From the NCBI GenBank assembly GCA_949152475.1, contig OX424563.1, positions 1,089,001 through 1,153,000 on the forward strand: a stretch of DNA of 64,000 bases. The letters run 5' to 3'. This stretch comes from Terebella lapidaria (Eukaryota > Annelida > Polychaeta > Terebellida > Terebellidae). Below are positions 18,421-31,337 of this stretch, one piece after another. A program made the translations under genes and the position numbers. The notes under the pieces were generated by a model that had not been told where the DNA came from, made no database searches, and saw nothing but the letters and a program-made list of their open reading frames with translations. How positions within the stretch are numbered: position 1 is the stretch's first letter; every line of letters begins with the position of its first letter.

Positions 18421-20220
18421 GGGAGCTCACTTGACAACATTTCAACCAATCAGCGCGTGGTGAACACCAACGTCATATAATAATATGGTGCAACTTTTGG
18501 TGATCTTGAACTTGATCTCAGATGAGAGAGAGAGAGAGTGAGACAGAGAGAGTACTTTATTTAATCCCGAAGGAAACTTGAATTTGAGTGGTAAATTTCA
18601 AGGACAAGTCTGACCTGAGATGTGTAAATTGGCCTGTGTAGACATTAAACTTTTAGATAGAGATTTCAAACGTATTATGAGCCAGGCCCTTCGCCCCTTT
18701 TTCAGCCTGAAGCCCTACCATCTACTCATATAAATGGCCCTATGTAGTACGTAATTCAGAGCCATAAGCCGCCTGATCAACCGGGATTTGTGTGTTTTCA
18801 CTCATATTCAGTGCAGCAAACTGTCCTGTAATTTTATGTGATATGTTATTTATATAATATATTGAAGTCTGGTTTACTAGTGTGTGTACATGGTAAAAGA
18901 ATGAAGTTCCATCCCACAGAAGACAATAGTTGGTTATTAATCCAACACACTTGACACAACATGCTTGGGGTATGATTTGCCCTGTCTGCATTTATATTGT
19001 ACAAACATGTATTGTTTTAATGTTTTGTATTATCAACTTTATTTCACATGCAATGACTGAATCATCATTGTTTTAGTTAGCTGGGAAATGTTTGGCTTTG
19101 GTTATAATATGAATGCGAAAATTCCGCTGTATTGTACAAGTTTTGAAATCTCAAAACTGACCAAGATGACACAGCATTCTTTTAGTCACGTATCATTTTA
19201 CATTTGACCGGAGCACCTGAAAAATATCACGAACATCCTGATTAAATATGCTAGTACTCTGAATAGTATTGGCTGGGTAATTGTCCATTCATTTTGGGTG
19301 GCAAATGTCTGGTGGGCCAAGTTGTCAAGATGATAGAAAGCAGTTCTGGTAAGAAACTGTCTGATGAGCTCTCACTCTTACCCACATACAATGGCCTATG
19401 TATCCTTTTTTCTCAGTCCAGTATGACCATTTGAAATGATAAGAACAAATTGGGGGATGCCACAAAGCCTATAGGCTTTTATGTCTGGTTTTATGTGATA
19501 TGTTTTTTATATAATATATTAAATCAGACATATCTAGGGGACGGGGTAAGGCACAGGGGACATGTGGTTTCAGGCTGAATGATGTCCTTTTGTACCTCTT
19601 TCACAGACTGTGTTCCCCACACCTCGCCTGAAAAAAAGTGAGTGTATCCAAATATTGACAGGTGGAAGGGGTGAAAATATGATCATTTAGAAAAAAAAAG
19701 CTTACTGAGGATAATTATGCGAATAACGTCCATATCCTGTGGCTTATGCATTTAGTAGTGATTTATGTTTAAAAAAACTAGTTCTCAAAGAGAACTGTAG
19801 ATATCCAAAATAGTACCCGAAGGCTACAGGACATGTCAGAAACCATTCAGCTTCTGGGGGCCTTGAGCGGGCCCCAGACCCCCACCGATTGCAGGTACCA
19901 ACATAACCGTTTGAGTCTCTAAAAAAATCACCAATTCAGCCTCGTTTCGCTCCTATAGTTTTCCTGACATGTGTTCGAGTATTCATGTTTGAGTAATCAT
20001 GTAGTCAACTATATACACGTAATACAAGTGTTGATATGGAATAGAATTTCATACAGTGTGTGCGTCATTTATCGACATCCGAATAGCTGAAAATATATCT
20101 CAGAAATTTTCTGAAATCTCTGAAATTTTCTCATGGGTGCTTCCAGCGCCCTCGCACACCCAGACCGTCATGTGTCAGTCTCTGTGGTAGTCCCCACCCA
20201 CCCACTGTAGAAAGCTGGCG
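18421..20220. other. Non-coding stretch with GA microsatellite and repeat B pieces
   Basis: It holds a GA run (18523-18538), a short piece of repeat B (about 18490-18740) and a possible small inverted repeat around 19830-19975 (ACAGGACATGTCAG against CCTGACATGTG). No coding region is supported. Confidence 0.5.
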
Positions 20221-20224
20221 ACGG

Positions 20225-21445
20225 GTCTGTGAGCATATGGGAAATCCTGTATGGTGGATCTGTTTGTGACCTTGAACTTGACCTCCAGTCTCATGGTCAC
20301 ATATGACCTGAAAAGATTAAATTGGACTCTGCATACACAACGATTGTAGATTGTACTTAGTGCATTATGAGCATACAGGAACTTGTCAGAAGACCTTGAG
20401 TGATCACTTTTGACTTCAAATATGTAAATTGGCATCCTCAAAATGCTTGTAGATAGTGCTTTGTTTTGTTTTATAAGCACATAGGAAGTTCTAATTATTG
20501 GATCTTTCGATGACCATGAAATTGATCTCAGAAGACATTGAGCGGCAAATCTGAAGATCAGGTTTTGCCTGAATATGTAAGTTGGCCTCTGCAGACAAAA
20601 CGCAAGTAGGTAGGGCTTAGGTTGGTATTATGATCATATGGGAAGTCATATGATGGATCTTTTGGTGACCTCGAAATTGACCTCGGATGACCTTGAGTGG
20701 TAAACCTCAAGGCCACGTCTGACCTGAAATTTGTAAATTTGCCTGTGCATATATTAATCTTGTAGATAGAGCTTAGGAATATATTATGAGCATTATAGGA
20801 AGTCATGTATGATAGATCCATTGGTGACCTTGACCTCAAGTCTCAAGGTTACGTCTAAACTGGTATGTATAAATTGGCATCTGTGGACAAAACACGTTTG
20901 CTTAGGTTTGTATTGTGAGTATATGGGGAATTATATATGCTGGATCTTTAATGACCTTGAGTGGTAGATCTCAAGGCCACGTTTGACCTGAAATATGTGG
21001 TTTGGCCTCTGCAGACCATACGCATGTAGATTGCGCTTAGTATTTTGAGCATATAGGAAGGCATATATTTTGAATCTTTTGGTGACCTTGAACTTGACCT
21101 CATATGAGCTTGAGTGGCAAACCTAACGTCTGAGTTGAAATGTGTAACTTGGCTTGTGCATGCATTAATCATTGTAGATAGAGTTTAGGAATGCATTATT
21201 AGCATATAGTAAGTCATGTATGACAATTTGTATTAAGAGCATATAGAAAGTCATATATGCTGAATCTTTTGATGACTTCGAACTTGACCTCATTTGACCT
21301 TGAGTGGTGAGTCTTCAGGTCACATTTAAGATGAACTTTGTAAATTGGCCTCTGCAGACCAAGTGATGACAGATGGACCTCATGGTTGTATTAGGGTCAT
21401 GTAGAGAATCCTATGTGGTGGATCTGTTGATGACCTTGAACTTGA
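20225..21445 (+). repeat. Repeat B: about 180-bp units rich in TGACCTTGA
   Basis: Imperfect tandem units have the order TGACCTTGAACTTGACCTC, GACCTTGAGTGG, CTCAAGGYCAC, a TGTAAATTGGCCT stretch, GCAGAC, a TTAGG..TATTATGAGCATAT stretch and GGAAGTCAT. At least six units can be followed here. Related copies occur near 26.93-27.33, 37.79-38.23, 39.17-39.41 (inverted) and 53.04-53.33 kb. It usually follows repeat A in the same orientation, so A and B are probably parts of one element. Confidence 0.8.
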
Positions 21446-21479
21446 CCTCAGACTACTTTCAGTATTCTTATAGGTCAAT

Positions 21480-22510
21480 AGCATGTTTGACGGTAAGCTA
21501 CAACACTCTTGGTGCTATGTTCTTTAAAGTTTACTGGCGAATTTTTATGAAATTTTGCACAAAAATACCTGAAAATATTTCAAAAAGGAGACATTTTTTA
21601 GTGTTTTGATTTTCGCAATTTTTCGAAAATGGCGGCCGTTTTGTTTATGAAAAACGCCCATTTTTGGACTTTGGCGTCCATTTTATCGTAATATGTCGAT
21701 ATATTTTTTATTGCAGAAGTCTCCTCATATGGAACTCTGTGATGTGTAAAAGTTTTGTTAGCTTTGAATTGCCGGTCTGCGTTTTGCGGCCATTTCGATA
21801 TTTCGATGGGTTGCCGAAAAACATTTATTCGTCCCAAATCAAGTCACTAACGTTATTCGTTTCGAAATTTTTTGACATCAAAATTTTTTTTGGACTTGTA
21901 ATATTTCATCTACTTTTTCTTTCATAATGTGAGCTGTATGGAGTTAACTTCTAGATCACTTCAAGATAGAGCCTAAATATTTGCACATTCCAATGTGCCA
22001 ATTCCAATGGAAAATCATGTATGTGTGTATTGCGTTTTTTTCCGTCGAAAAACGATGATTTAAGCTTACCATACCTTTGGTCCGATAACCTATTATTGTG
22101 GCATTGCGTCCGTCCGTTGTCCATATTGTTTTCTTTAAAGTTTACGGGTGAATCTTTCTGAATTTTTTTTTTACAAAAATGCCTAAATATATTTCAAAAG
22201 GGAAAATAACGGCCATTTCCGTCTAAAATACTCAAATTTGAACTTTTGGGGACTTTCGTTTAAGAAGGTTCCTCTTAATATGTACCTTTGACGTGTATAA
22301 CTTTTGTTGCCCTTGAATTGCCGGTCTCTGTGTGACGGCGATTTTGATTTTTTGACGGGTTGAGGGATTCTTTTTTGACCCAAATCGAATTGCTATCCGT
22401 TTTGAGGGGAAGGGGGGGGGGGGGGATATTTCACTTTTTGAAAAAAAATTGGACCTTTTCCTTTCATAAAGGGGGCTGCCATCCCTGTACTCATGGAATG
22501 CCTGAATATA
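21480..22510 (+). repeat. Two further repeat A copies
   Basis: One copy starts near 21480 and a second near 22060 (TTACCATACCTTTGGTCCGATAAC). Both share the 'ATACCTGAAAATATTTC', 'GAATTGCCGGTCT' and 'TTCATAA..G.GCTG' landmarks. A poly-G run (22412-22425) interrupts the second. Confidence 0.7.
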
Positions 22511-22946
22511 GAGCTTATGTAGCGTTGTGACGTGGTGTGCGCGAGTAATGACAGCACGGTTATGATGCTGCAGTGTGGGCGGATTTATAAGACATTCGAT
22601 GACACTACAGTAATGGGGTATACCTCTTTTTCGTGGGGTCGCCGAACCCTACAATGGTGCCGTACCTTTCGAACCACTGTGGGTTTCTCGGCGTCGCTCC
22701 CGGGTCGGCCCCCACTGTTGACTCACATCACCGCCATGTGTGAGTGGATACATATGTGGCCTGTGATGGGCTCAACAGTGGGATACAGCTGACCCCGGGG
22801 ACGAGGTCTCTCCGCAAGGAGGAAACACTGTAGTGTTGTGACGTGGTGTGCGCGAGTAGTGACACCACGGTTATGATGCCGCAGTGTGGGCGGATTTATA
22901 AGACATTCAGTGACACTCCAGTAATGGGGTATACCTCTTAATCGCC
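22511..22946 (+). repeat. Direct duplication, about 115 bp, 311 bp apart
   Basis: Copies start near 22524 and 22835 (GTTGTGACGTGGTGTGCGCG, then CACGGTTATGATG, CAGTGTGGGCGGATTTATAA, TAATGGGGTATACCTCTT). Between them lie inverted arms CCCACTGTTGA and TCAACAGTGGG. It stands directly upstream of the DIRS-like coding remnant and so may be its terminal repeat. A third fragment is at 152-235. Confidence 0.75.
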
Positions 22947-22964
22947 CATTCGCCTATCTGTAAT

Positions 22965-25900
22965 ATGGAATCATTACAGATGAAGTGCGTGGGGCGTCAT
23001 CAATTTCTAACCAAATGGGAGCTGCATTCAAACTGTTGGATGTGCCATCCTCTCTGTCGTCCAACAGCTTGTTGTGGGATTTGCGCGTCGTGGACTGTTG
23101 ATGAGTGGTCCGATTACCTCAACGGACTTAGACAGGTTCAACAGGAACATCTGTCTAAACCCCTCCCTGTAGCACCCAGCCCTTCTGCTAGCGCTAGCAA
23201 GACCAGTAGATTTGAGCAGGCTGTTAAGAGGCGAGAGAAACAGGATCCTTTCTGCTACTTGTGTGAGTAATGATTTGTCTTTGTCTTGCAGCATTAGTTC
23301 AAGGGTTTTGGGCACCGATTTGCTGGGTCCCAATTCCCGTGAACTTTCCAGTAGCCATCATTCCCTGGATTCGTTGGCTAACTTAAACCCTTTTCTGACA
23401 ACGGTTACGCGGGTTTCATGCAACAATCAACATTTGATTCCCAAGTTTCCTGTTTCGAGTGCTGTTTCAGCCGATTCCCCTCTGACAACTCAGATTGACA
23501 ACTCAGTCAATTCCGTGCTCTTCGCCTTCCGGGTTCCGTCTCCTGGGGGTTGGGGGTCAGAATACGGATTATGGCATATGCGGCCTATGGCTTTTACCTC
23601 TGGCTGTGGAAGCCGCTTGCCGGTTTCCCTCAGCCATTTGCCGGCTTCCATTAGCCAGTTACCGGTTTCCGGGAGCCGTTTGCTGGTTTCCGCCAGTTGT
23701 CAGTAGGTTACATGGGCTGGATTCTGTGAGCCGGCTACCGTTTTCCGTAAGTCATCTGCCACCGTAGGCATATCCCTTGTCCCCTAAGGTGATGGTGAGG
23801 AAGCCAACAGCACTAGCGGTTAGGGGTGATGGAACATGTCCAGCTACTCATTTTTCTTCCACCGCGATGTTTGTGTCATTTGTTTTGATGCCTGTTTTTA
23901 TTCTGCAGGTTGCGGAGGATTTCGAGCATGGTGAGGTGCCAGCCACTCCGAATTCCATTCTGCCTCAGTGGACTTTGCCTCGCTTCTGCCTCGCCTGCAA
24001 GACCACTTATTTCACTCCGGCAGCTCGAACTCTGGTGTCCCGTTCTGCGCCTCCGGCCTTTCAATTTTTGTCTAAGGCCAATTCTGCACGGAGATGGACC
24101 TTATGCATGGCAAAATTCTAGCCCAGTTCCAGGGTTTGTTCGCAAAGGGCTCCCCGCCTCAGACGTCCCCTTCAGATAAGTCTGAGGACGGGTCGGTTTC
24201 GGCCCAGCATTCAGGAATTGTTCTGCTGGATGATCCCAGCCTGGTACGTCTGGGTAAGTGCTGTCTAAGCATGTCAGGGACTCGGATTCGTCGTCTGATG
24301 AGGATGATGAGCACACATGGGATGAGAAGTTGGACTTTGTCAGGCGTCTCTCCGGAGAGGAGTGGCCGGAGGTCCAGTCGACTTCGCCGCCACCCGCCAA
24401 GATGGAGAGGACTTTCATGGAGCATGCGCTTCTTCAGCATGAGGTGTCTCGTGACAGCCTTCCTTTTCCTTTGGCTCCCGGTATTGGGAATACGATGGCT
24501 ATGCGTGTGGACGACTCAGCCAAGAAATCCAAGTTGGGAGTGTAGCCGTCTCGCCCGAAGTTGCATGATTTCTACACCTCATCGACATTGGATTTGGCCC
24601 CTGCTAAGCTGAAGCCGTTGGAGGTTCTTCCTGAGCCGAGGAATGTTTCCATCCCGTATGCTCAGCTGTCTGATCTCCAGGCGTCCTTACGGCTTGGTCT
24701 GACCATTGAATCGTTGTTGGACTGGCTGGTATTGGTTGTTATATGTTCCTTGATGTCATGCCACGATCAGATTTCCAATAATCTGCAGCTGGATTGGGTG
24801 GATTTGGCGGATGCTTTGCATGGCACCAATAGTTTGGTGCAGTCCATTGGCAATGCTATTGTCAACAAGGTTTCGCAGGATTCCTTCACACTCTGGAATC
24901 CAGAGCTTTGGAGGAGAATTGTGGTTCTCCATTCTCTTAAGTTCAAGGTCCCGGATCAAGTGTTGGCTCGTTTGTGTCTCCATCCGATGCTTAAAGAGTC
25001 GGGTCTGGTGTCTTCATTCCTGTTTCCGGCTGAGATTTCTATGGAGCTTGAAGCCATCAAGTCCCAGGTAGAAGAGCGGGGGTTGCGCCAAGGCCTCTTT
25101 GGACGTGACTTTCATGCAGTCCAAGGCCTTGGATATTTGGTCCAGGACAGTGCTGAAGTCCCAGCAGCAGAAGCAGCCCAAACGACAGCAACGCCAACAT
25201 GACCATGAAGCGAGTTCCTTCTCTGTTTCACGCAGTCGCGGCAAGGCCCTGGGAACGCCCTTTCAAGGGGCCCCTGCCGGCGGACAGTGAGGGGGGTGTG
25301 GAGCCAAGAGTGGTCGAGGGAAGAACTCTAGCCCTGCAAAGCCCGCAGGGGACAAAAAATCAGGTTTGTACCTCGCCTCAGTTGGACCCTCTGTGTGGGG
25401 CCGAGACTAATCTCTTTTTGGCGGCGCTGGCAGAGTCTAGGAGCCAGTCCCTGGATAGTTGCGACTCTACGTCGAGGGTTCAGTCTCAAATTCCAAAAAT
25501 TTCTGCCGCTGATGCTACTCCGAGGGTCTTTTCATTGCCTCACGATTCGGAAAGGCGTCAACAAAATTTTGGCCATGATTGAAATATGAGTGGTAGAGCT
25601 GGTGTCGTGTGTTCCCCCGGATTTTTTTTACAGCATCCGGTTATCGATCTCTCCGCCCTCAATCGCTATCGTCACATCCCGACCTTCACCATGGAAATAG
25701 CCGAAGTGGTCAGGTCGGCGATGCCCCTCAATGCTTGGGTCATCACAATCGATCTGAATGATGCTAACTTCCATGTTCCAGTCCGTTCGGAAGTATCTCA
25801 GATTCTTCTGTCAGGGGCAGGTTTGGCAGTTCCGGGCTCTTCCCTTTGGTCTGTCAACTGCTCCATGGATTTTCACCATGTGCGTGAGGGAGGTGCAAGT

Positions 25901-26930
25901 TCTCGCTCACTGCATTGGGATCATTCTTTATCAGTATCTGGACGACTGGCTGATCAGACATCACTGCCCGCAGACGCTCGTTCGCAAGGCTCGGTGGGTG
26001 GTGGATCTTTGTCAGTCCATGGGATTCAAGATCAACCAAAAAAGTCCAACTTATTTCCTCGGCAAGACTTTGTGTTTCTGGGATATTGATCTCCGGATCC
26101 GTTATCCCAACCGAGGAGCGTCAATCGAAGTCATTAGAGCAGTCCCGTGGTTCCCTCCAATGAGCTAAATAAGGATCCTTAATTAGCTCATTGGTTCCCT
26201 CTGTCCACGGCCTGCTGGCAGTCATCGGCTCTCTCGCTTCCAGGGAGAAGATGGTGCCTTTGGGACGGCTTCACATGCATTCCTTGCAAATTCAGTTGCA
26301 TGCCAATGGGGACGCGGCTCAGTTGGTCCCAGTGTCCTCTCAGGTGGTTCGAGATTTGCGGTGGTGGCTGGATCTGGTCAACCTTTTTCGCGGATCTCCG
26401 TTCCGTCAGCCACCTCCCTCCAGACATCTCTTTACAGATGCCAGTTCCTGTTGGGAGGGCTGGGGAGCTCACTGGGACTCCCACGAGGTCTCGGGACTGT
26501 GGTCTCGTGCACAGCAGGACGAGCATATAAATATCCTCGAAATGAGTGCAGTTTTCCTGGCATTACATCGCTGGGAACACCAATTCTCTCATCACGTTGT
26601 CTTTTTGGCCACCGACAATACCACGATGGTGGCCTACATCAACAGGTAGAGCGGTAGCAAGTCCCTGTCCTTGTGTCGCTTGGTTTTTGACCTTCTACTC
26701 CGGTGTCAGGGCGTGGGATGTCTCTCATAGCTTGTCATATTCCAGGCCATATGAATGTTCTGGACGATCATCTGTCTCAAATATCAGATTCAGCCGACAG
26801 AATGGTCCTTATTTCCAGTGGTGTTTCGCGCCCTTTGCGATCTTTTGGGCAAGTCCAACCCGTTGGAATGCCAAACGGTTTTTGTATCGACGATCACGCA
26901 CTAGAACGTTTAAAAAGTAGTTTAAAAGGT
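22965..26930 (+). pseudogene. Decayed DIRS-like retroelement (gag-like, RT, RNase H)
   Basis: A series of plus-strand fragments in changing frames. 22965-23270 has a Cys-rich segment (CWMCHPLC, CCGICASWTVDEW) as in DIRS-type ORF1 proteins. 24258-25202 is acidic, Ser-rich and helical, like the rest of ORF1. 25586-26168 is RT: IDLNDANFHVPV in one frame, then PFGLSTAPWIF and YLDDW (25935-25949) in another, so a frameshift lies near 25800. 26191-26650 is RNase H (LFTDASSCWEGWGAHW, HINILEMSAVFLAL, TDNTTMVAYINR), followed by HIPGHMNVLDDHLS. YLDDW and this RNase H form are typical of DIRS1-like elements rather than of Ty3/gypsy. I found no tyrosine recombinase downstream, so the 3' end is lost or too decayed to read. 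Confidence 0.8.
26149..26201. mobile_element. Tiny palindromic insertion with 9-bp direct repeats
   Basis: GGTTCCCTC at 26149-26157 is repeated at 26193-26201. Between and partly overlapping them lies a 38-bp palindrome (26157-26194) with one mismatched pair, centred on AAGGATCCTT. Removing 44 bp would rejoin the retroelement sequence. It therefore looks like an insertion with a target duplication. Confidence 0.6.
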
Positions 26931-27335
26931 AATAATCTTGGCCGGTTCTGCTTACAACTTTGAACGTCAAATCGAATTGATCAGATCTTACAATTACAAA
27001 TTCTTTACTTTCATCAGTGTCTAGCTTCTTGCTACCTAAACATTTGTAAATTGGCAATTGGAGACGAAGCTATTGAAGATAAGGCTTAGGTAATTATACA
27101 TGAACGCGTGAAAGAGTCTTTGTGTCCATACTTCAGTATTCTTCGACTTGACCTGAGGTTGCCCTGAGTGCAGAGGTTCCATGTTATGGTTACATCAAAA
27201 TGATTGTGTAAGTTGGCCAATGGAGCAAGGCGCTTGGAGATTTTATATTATAAACATGTCAAAAGCCATGCATGGTGCATCTTTATGATACGAATGACCT
27301 TGAACTAGACTTCAGTTGACTTGAGTGTTCAAACT
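26931..27335 (+). repeat. Diverged repeat B copy
   Basis: Recognisable pieces are GTAAATTGGCA, 'GAAGATAAGGCTTAGG', CTTGACCTGAGG..CCTGAGTG, GTAAGTTGGCC, 'ATGTCAAAAGCCATG', and ATGACCTTGAAC..GACTTCAG. It abuts the end of the DIRS-like remnant. Confidence 0.6.
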
Positions 27336-30300
27336 GAAGGAAGCAGGTAAGCGATATTCCCCTGTGTGTGATCACTATCATTTATTTCCTCATGTACACT
27401 GTACTATCAGTCAGTGTTATTGTAGTTATGTACTATGCATCATAACGCGCTCTATGAAAATATTATAGAGCAATATTGACCATTATTAAATATCAACCTC
27501 AAATTAATATTTGGGCACAACATTGGAAATGTACACCATTCACGGCCACTTCTTTTTTTCGACCATTTCCTAAATTTTATTTGAAAAACCTAATGTTATG
27601 GACAGATTCGCAAGAGAAGAAAATTCACCCAGTGACCCTGCAAGGGTGTACTTGTTTGTTGCAGATTCTTCCCGTCCTTCCTTGCGAGAAATTGGGGCAA
27701 ATGTTTATATATACAAGAATTTTAACTCGGAATCTTGCAGACATATTAGTGTATTTATACGAATAAAACAAAAGAAAAAGATATGTAATTTACTCCTTTT
27801 TTAAAACTATAAGTTATCATGGTAGACTGAATGCTGTAGCAGTGGTTCTCCGGTTATTCAAAGGCGACTCCGTGTGATCAAACATATTATATATCGCTAT
27901 GATAAGGCAGGGATCGATCATTGATCAACAAGGGTCCTCCCACGGTATTTATTACATATCATGTTTTACATACATTTATTCAATACCATGTGTTACACAC
28001 AGGCAGCAATACTAAAAGACACTTTGCAATCATTTTCACGTATGAAATTATACAATTTACGAAATCTCTACACCATATAATACTTGTTAAAAATGTCAAA
28101 TCATTAATATTCACAATGAACAGGATTTGTCGAACAAGTTTAATTTCGAGAAAACTTTCCTCCTACGCCTAGCGAGTTGTACGTTAAATTCAAATTCCCA
28201 TATCAAAGTTGTGAAGCTGGTGACAAGTCCGAAATTGGCAGCTCATCGAGACCACACACAAGTGACAAGTCGGTGAATAATTCACGAGAGGAGAAGAAAG
28301 GGAGTGGTTGGTGGAGTGGACACACTTGCCACGTCTTGTGTCAGTGTTAGATCCTGAGCAGGCCCGGTATACAGTGAGCACAATCCTACTCCGTGTGGTA
28401 GGCCTGGAAATATAACGGATATGGCCTTAACGGTGTGACTCAATACATAACGAAATAACAGTTAGCATTAACTGTACAATATAGTGTAATGCACAGTAAT
28501 CATAGACATATTATACGAAAATGGGTTAATGTAAAAAGAAATAGAAAGCACGAGAGTGACAGCAACGTAGAATACATAACACCTAAATCATACACTTTGT
28601 ATGTTCAGCTTAATGTCAAATGGTATGTTTATTTGTCTGTTCATACAATCTGTGTTTTTTTTCGAGTGACCTTTTCAACCATAGATCGGTGCAATATGCA
28701 TAATCTATTATGAAAATAGATTATAGACTTTTCTCTATATTCCATTCTTATACATGTATATGAACAACAAATTGTTGCACATTTTCGGATTTCGCCTTGA
28801 GACTGTATTTACACCGGGAGGACTTGAAGCTTGGAGTACCTTCTCCTGTTTGGTCGCTGGACGTGAATGGGAGGACTTGTGACAGGCCGGGTATCTGAGC
28901 TGATCTGGCATTCCCCACCACTGTACAGTCGAACAACAGGCGATCATTGCTGGCCCTCCCTCTAAATTAGCGACATTAACCGCGTAATCTAATTGCTCGG
29001 GACAAGAGGAAACACGTGGGGCCGTCTGAATAACGCCTTGTACGTCAAAGTGCGACTCCTTATCTGTACCGGGATATTGCTTGCTGTGTTTTTGCTCGCG
29101 CTCAAGACTATTCTAGCTGCCACACGGTCTCGGCTTTAATTGACGCGGGTAGTGGGTGGATAATTTGGGTGAACTTGTAGCTTCGAACAAAGGTTAGTTG
29201 TCAGAAATTGCTTTACATACAACTCATTACCTTTCCTATCACAAAAGTTTCACACGTTTCCCCAATTTGTCCAGGTTTTGTTAACTTTTGATGAAGTCTT
29301 TGATATATATATTGTGGTCCCAGGTGGATGTCAACACACACATAATAGTTCATTTGTACAATGAGCCTGAACAATGAGCGAAAACATACACGTAATATGT
29401 CGTACTTGGTGATGACATACAGGCATGAAAAATAAGTCTGCCCTTACAACTCGAGCACGGGGTTTGAAAAAAACAATAAATATAGGCCTATGACCAAAAT
29501 AAGAACGGTTGTGGATAGTTTATGATTTTCGTTCGGCATGATTTCTGCCCAGCACCAAGACTTCGTGAATTATGCCATCAGTTCTGCAATACGTCATTTC
29601 CGATACATGAGGAATAGGAAAGAATAAATCCGGGCCATTAATGATTACACAACAGCCCATTAAGTGCTGGCGGTCTGGCACTAAGACAAGTGATTGGTTC
29701 CTTCTGACTCATTGGACAATTGTCACGGAGTGGGTCAGCGTCAGGACAGACAGATATCTGGGAGACTGGATGTGCAATTGCACAGCCACATCTCTTTAAA
29801 GTCGCAATTTGTAATAGGAAAATGGGCGCGAATCTTCATGATACATTTCACTTACATATTATTTTTTTTATTAAGTATCAATTTGTTGTAAACACAAGTG
29901 GTGTTAATATATTGATACAAAGTATATTAGAATCAAAATGTATGTTTGGTGTGACCAGTCGTTATGTTATTCTCAATCAGCACTCATTTAATGTACAGCA
30001 ATCATTTCCTCAATCTTGGTCTGCGTACAAATTCCGCAGATGCAGTTTTGCCCATAAAACTGTGATGGATTGCGACAGTGCTGGGCGATTGGCGACAGTG
30101 CTGGTCTTCGTTATAAAGAATGTCGTTAACGGCGACAATGGACAATATTTTAATTCATCAAACTAGCCGACACGGCGAGTTTTACCGCATTACTGGGCTT
30201 GTCACCTTCGTCGTGGCATTTATCTGTCTGTAATTGCTTTAACTCAAGGTCAAGGTCGAAGCCGGTTACCAGTTAATAGAATTCCTATGAACCCGACAAA

Positions 30301-30960
30301 TAGCTTTGACGATTTTGTTGCATATATCCACATCCTATTAGGCTTACTATTCTAGACCCGAGAAGATCCAACTTCGTCTTGCTCCGGAACTCACAAATGA
30401 CCAGTCAATTTTGGAATATTTAGTAGTCTATTTTCATGTTATGAAATCTTACTGAACGCCAATTAGACATTATCCAATTATTTATATCACATTATTCAAT
30501 TATATTTGACCAGATATTCATGAAGACATGGGCTAAGTTTGAAGTATTCAAACGTATAATTTTCTATCTATCTGATTTCAATCTATGATAAAATGCACGA
30601 AATCGAGACCGTAAGATTAATTTATATCGATTGATAACTTTTGTTCGAGGTACAATTGAATGGAAATAATTTCCGTTATGAGAGCAAAATAATCATTTCG
30701 ACTGAGGCTTCGTGAACCCAGTTACGCTGTTTGACAGATATTTTGACATATATATGGAGGTGCAATTCGAAATTTTCACAAAATAATTGTGATCGAGAAC
30801 GGTGAAATAATACAAGATCTCAACAAACACACTATTGAAAACCACCAGAGCATGTATTGAACAATGACTATTTTTCAAGAAAAGGAGCTACTCATTCATA
30901 CACCCAGCTCCATGATAAGCTACAATATATGTACACACCCGATCGACCCCGCCCTTGTGT
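27336..30960. other. Intergenic region, no gene recognised
   Basis: AT-rich sequence with only short ORFs lacking motifs. I see no RNA gene or clear transposon. The last 50-100 bp grade into the fucosyltransferase promoter region. Confidence 0.5.
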
Positions 30961-30973
30961 GACTTGGCCCTCG

Positions 30974-30990
30974 TGACGTCACGCGCCAAT
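30974..30990 (+). promoter_or_regulatory. CRE and CCAAT box upstream of the fucosyltransferase gene
   Basis: TGACGTCA (30974-30981) is followed 5 bp later by CCAAT (30986-30990), about 350 bp upstream of the start codon. The pair is a typical proximal-promoter arrangement. No TATA box is evident between it and the ATG. Confidence 0.5.
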
Positions 30991-31337
30991 GAACACGGCT
31001 TGTAACTCTGGCGTTCAGTCGCACACCGTATGACCCAGGGTTAATATGCGGAAGCGTTGTGTATCGTCATATGTTCGTATATGTTCGTGGGAGATTTCAC
31101 TACCGTCGATAAACATACACCTGAATGAGTCGCCTGGAATGGTGTGTTATTGTTTCTGACACAGATATGGACATTCGTGTCAAGAGTTTTTCGGAATCTA
31201 TGGACACTGACTATACAAAATAGAAGTAGGATAACACGATTGGGGACGTTTTTGCACGAAATGGATAAGACATTTCGACGAGGATAAAGCCTCAAACACC
31301 GTCAACACATACGAAATTCGCAGAGTACATGTAGACG

